From Streptomyces phaeofaciens (GTDB lineage: Bacteria > Actinomycetota > Actinomycetes > Streptomycetales > Streptomycetaceae): 64,000 nt of DNA. The translations under genes and the position numbers were made by a program. This document shows positions 62,056-64,000 of the stretch, one piece after another (position 1 is the stretch's first letter; the number at the start of each line of letters is the position of its first letter). The notes under the pieces were generated by a model. The model did not search any database, was not told where the DNA came from, and was given only the letters and a program-made list of their open reading frames with translations. The DNA lies in NCBI RefSeq assembly GCF_014648915.1, contig NZ_BMSA01000012.1, forward strand, positions 1 to 64,000, read 5' to 3'.

Positions 62056-62955
62056 TCACGCCCAGGTGACGCCCGTCAGGCGCTCGTACGCCTCGACGTA
62101 CTTCGCACGGGTCGCGTCGACGATGTTCGGGGGCAGCGGCGGCGGGGGCTGCTCGCCGGCACGGTCCCAGCCGGACTCGGCGGAGGTGAGCCAGTCGCGG
62201 ACGAACTGCTTGTCGAAGGATGCCTGGGCGCGGCCCGGCTGCCACTGGTCGGCCGGCCAGAAGCGGGAGGAGTCCGGGGTGAGGACCTCGTCGGCGATCA
62301 CCAGGGTCTCGCCCTCGTAGCCGAACTCGAACTTGGTGTCGGCGAGGAGGATGCCCCGGTCGCGGGCGATGTCGCGGGCGCGGCCGTAGATCGCGAGGGT
62401 GGCCTGGCGGAGCTGGGCGGCGGTCTCGGCGCCGACCTGGCGGGCGACCTCCTCGTAGGAGACGTTCTCGTCGTGCTCTCCGACGGCGGCCTTGGTGGCC
62501 GGGGTGAAGATCGGGGCGGGAAGTTCGCTGCCGTCGACCAGTCCCTCGGGGAGGGCGAGGCCGCAGACCGTGCGGGACTCCCGGTACTCGGCGAGGCCGG
62601 AGCCGGTGAGGTAGCCGCGGGCCACGCACTCGACCGGGGCCATCTTCAGCGACTTGCAGACCAGGGTGCGGCCCTGCCAGTCGGCGGGGGCGCCGGCGGG
62701 CAGCTCCGTGCTCAGCACATGGTTGGGGACCAGATCGGCGAGCTGGTCGAACCACCACAGGGAGAGCTGGGTGAGGATGCGGCCCTTGTCGGGGATCTCG
62801 GTCGGCAGCACCCAGTCGAACGCGGACGTTCGGTCGCTGGCGACCATCACGAGGTCGCCCGCCTCGTTCTGGTACAGCTCGCGCACCTTGCCGGTGTGCA
62901 GATGCACCAGGCCCGGCACCTCGAGGGGCTCGGGCTTTTCTACGAATCCGGACAC
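62056..62955 (-). CDS. purC: SAICAR synthetase
   Basis: This 299-residue enzyme joins CAIR and aspartate with ATP (step 8 of purine synthesis). Signatures: HTGKVRELYQNEAGDLVMVASDR, SAFDWVLPTEIPDKGRILTQLS, CVARGYLTGSGLAEY and DTKFEFGYEGETLVIADEVLTPDSSRFW. It is the long form usual in actinobacteria. GTG at 62955 with a GGGGAGG-rich leader. It is separated from the other pur genes by tRNAs and the ABC locus. Confidence 0.97.
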   Translation of the reverse strand: MSGFVEKPEPLEVPGLVHLHTGKVRELYQNEAGDLVMVASDRTSAFDWVLPTEIPDKGRILTQLSLWWFDQLADLVPNHVLSTELPAGAPADWQGRTLVCKSLKMAPVECVARGYLTGSGLAEYRESRTVCGLALPEGLVDGSELPAPIFTPATKAAVGEHDENVSYEEVARQVGAETAAQLRQATLAIYGRARDIARDRGILLADTKFEFGYEGETLVIADEVLTPDSSRFWPADQWQPGRAQASFDKQFVRDWLTSAESGWDRAGEQPPPPLPPNIVDATRAKYVEAYERLTGVTWA

Positions 62956-63076
62956 GGTTCCTCCCCGTGGTTCTGTCCTAGTGGCTTGATTGTCCCGTAC
63001 ACCGGGATTGATCTCGGACAGCGGGTCGGGCGGGGCGGGGAACGAAGGTCCGTCGGGGTGGTGCCGGAGGCAAGCC

Positions 63077-63142
63077 GCGGCGGCGACGGAGGTCAGTCGC
63101 GGCGGTGACAGAGGTCAGTCGCGGCGGTGACAGAGGTCAGTC
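63077..63142. repeat. Three 22-base tandem repeats
   Basis: GCGGCGGTGACAGAGGTCAG plus TC occurs three times head to tail (63077, 63099 and 63121; the first copy has two changes). The third contains the stop codon of the dimethylformamidase-like gene. Confidence 0.9.
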
Positions 63143-64000
63143 GCGTTTGCAGATGCGGTCCAGGAGGTTGGCCGTGGCGCGCTGGATCCGGGGGTCCACA
63201 TGGCCGGGGCGGTCCAGGGCCGGGGACCAGGCGAAGGTGCCGGCGGCGAAGACCAGGGCGCCGGAGGCGGCGCGGTAGAGGGAGGTCTCCTGGTGGCGGG
63301 CGGCGCCGTCGGCGTCGGTGTACGGGGAGTGGGCGAGGAGGATGCGTTCCTCGTGGGGCGGGAGCGCGGTGCGCGGGTAGTAGCGGTCGGCCTCGCCCGC
63401 GACCATGCCCTCGATGCCCTCGCCCTCGTGCGCCCCGGTCGCCTCCCACAGCCAGTGGTCCGCGTTGCGGACGATGAGGGGGTGCGGCTCGGGGACCCGC
63501 CCGGCGTACTGGATACCGACCGTCTGCTGTTCGGCGCGGTCGATCTCGCGCCACAGGACGGCCTTGCCGGGGCCCTTGCGTTTGCGGCAGGTGAGCAGCC
63601 GGCCCGGGACGCCGAACGGCGACGGCCCCAACTCCACCTGCCAGTACATGGTGTTGGCGGAGAGGAAGACCAGCGAGGCGCCGCTGTCGCGGGCGAGTTC
63701 GGCGGTACGGCGCATGGCCTGCGACCAGTACTCGTCGTGACCGGGGAAGACCAGGCCGCGGTAGCGGGTGGGGTCGATCCGGCCGGCGTGCAGATCGCGG
63801 GCGTCGGCGTAGGCGAGGTCGTAGCCGTAGCGCTCGGCCCAGCGGATGAAGTCGTAGGCATGGCCGACGTGCAGCGGGAGGCCGGCGCCGGCGTACGGCC
63901 GGTCGAAGGAGACCGTGGTCGCGGCGTCGGCCTCGCCGAGCAGTTGTCCGTGCTCGTCCCAGGCGTGGTAGAGGCTGGCGCCGGTACGGCCGTCCTCGGG
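63137..64000 (-). CDS. Dimethylformamidase large-subunit-like protein (partial)
   Basis: The C-terminal 287 residues of a gene that continues beyond the right edge. The segments FPGHDEYWSQAMRRTAELARDSG, LVFLSANTMYWQVEL and MVAGEADRYY fit the N,N-dimethylformamidase beta-like domain, a glutamine-amidotransferase-like fold found in large secreted Streptomyces proteins. The true substrate of these proteins is not known. The frame is open to base 64000 with good codon usage, so the internal ATG at 63715 is not the start. The N-terminal part, including any signal, is not visible. Confidence 0.82.
   Translation of the reverse strand, partial: PEDGRTGASLYHAWDEHGQLLGEADAATTVSFDRPYAGAGLPLHVGHAYDFIRWAERYGYDLAYADARDLHAGRIDPTRYRGLVFPGHDEYWSQAMRRTAELARDSGASLVFLSANTMYWQVELGPSPFGVPGRLLTCRKRKGPGKAVLWREIDRAEQQTVGIQYAGRVPEPHPLIVRNADHWLWEATGAHEGEGIEGMVAGEADRYYPRTALPPHEERILLAHSPYTDADGAARHQETSLYRAASGALVFAAGTFAWSPALDRPGHVDPRIQRATANLLDRICKRD

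Overview
This window looks like chromosomal DNA of a Streptomyces species. It has very high GC, many GTG starts, a bldC gene, a conserved sporulation-associated regulator, an Lsr2-like nucleoid protein, DUF3073, valine dehydrogenase and the actinobacterial purS-purQ-purL arrangement. Gene content and order resemble the S. coelicolor core segment around bldC (SCO4091) and the pur genes; that comparison is from memory, not from an alignment.

Layout. Bases 1-7.8 kb hold a MarR repressor divergent from an MFS exporter, a methyltransferase, a PAS-SpoIIE-ATPase regulator, a type II NADH dehydrogenase and a TetR regulator. Bases 8-18 kb hold large regulatory or development-linked genes: an ECF sigma factor fused to a zinc-finger anti-sigma-like segment, membrane helices and a carbohydrate-binding domain; a 1208-residue AfsR-like protein; an asparagine-synthase-like protein without the N-terminal Cys; and a sporulation-associated regulator. 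Bases 18-24 kb hold an L-2-hydroxyglutarate oxidase-like protein, trmB, a PrsW-like protease, an aldo/keto reductase and an M23 peptidase behind a c-di-AMP (ydaO-type) riboswitch. Bases 24-27 kb hold initiator tRNA, then a deaminase-reductase, a MarR regulator and GTP cyclohydrolase II that share TTCAA/TTGAA operator-like palindromes, then tRNA-Lys. Bases 27-42 kb hold an APC permease, a secreted FG-GAP protein, a DEAD-box helicase with an Arg/Gly/Asp repeat tail, a lipoprotein, a zincin, a membrane phosphoesterase, a Glu-Asp-Phe tRNA cluster and hrpA, followed by a second identical tRNA-Asp. Bases 42-47 kb hold bldC, valine dehydrogenase and small conserved genes.

Bases 46.8-56.4 kb carry purine genes on the minus strand: purM and purF, then purL, purQ and purS, which overlap and are translationally coupled. 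Between purF and purL sit a maleylpyruvate-isomerase-like gene and a two-gene EACC1-caspase unit. That unit is the strongest candidate for an unusual system: a small EACC1 adaptor overlaps a caspase-like protease that is tethered to the membrane and carries a presumed extracytoplasmic propeller. Bases 57-62 kb hold lsrL, a tRNA-Gly(UCC) whose D and T loops have lost canonical elongator features, and an ABC exporter plus two-component system bracketed by near-identical tRNA-Gly(GCC)-terminator repeats. purC follows, and the window ends inside a dimethylformamidase-like gene.

Coordinates, strands, repeats, promoter-like hexamers and motifs were read directly from the sequence. Functions rest on family recognition by eye; no database search was run.
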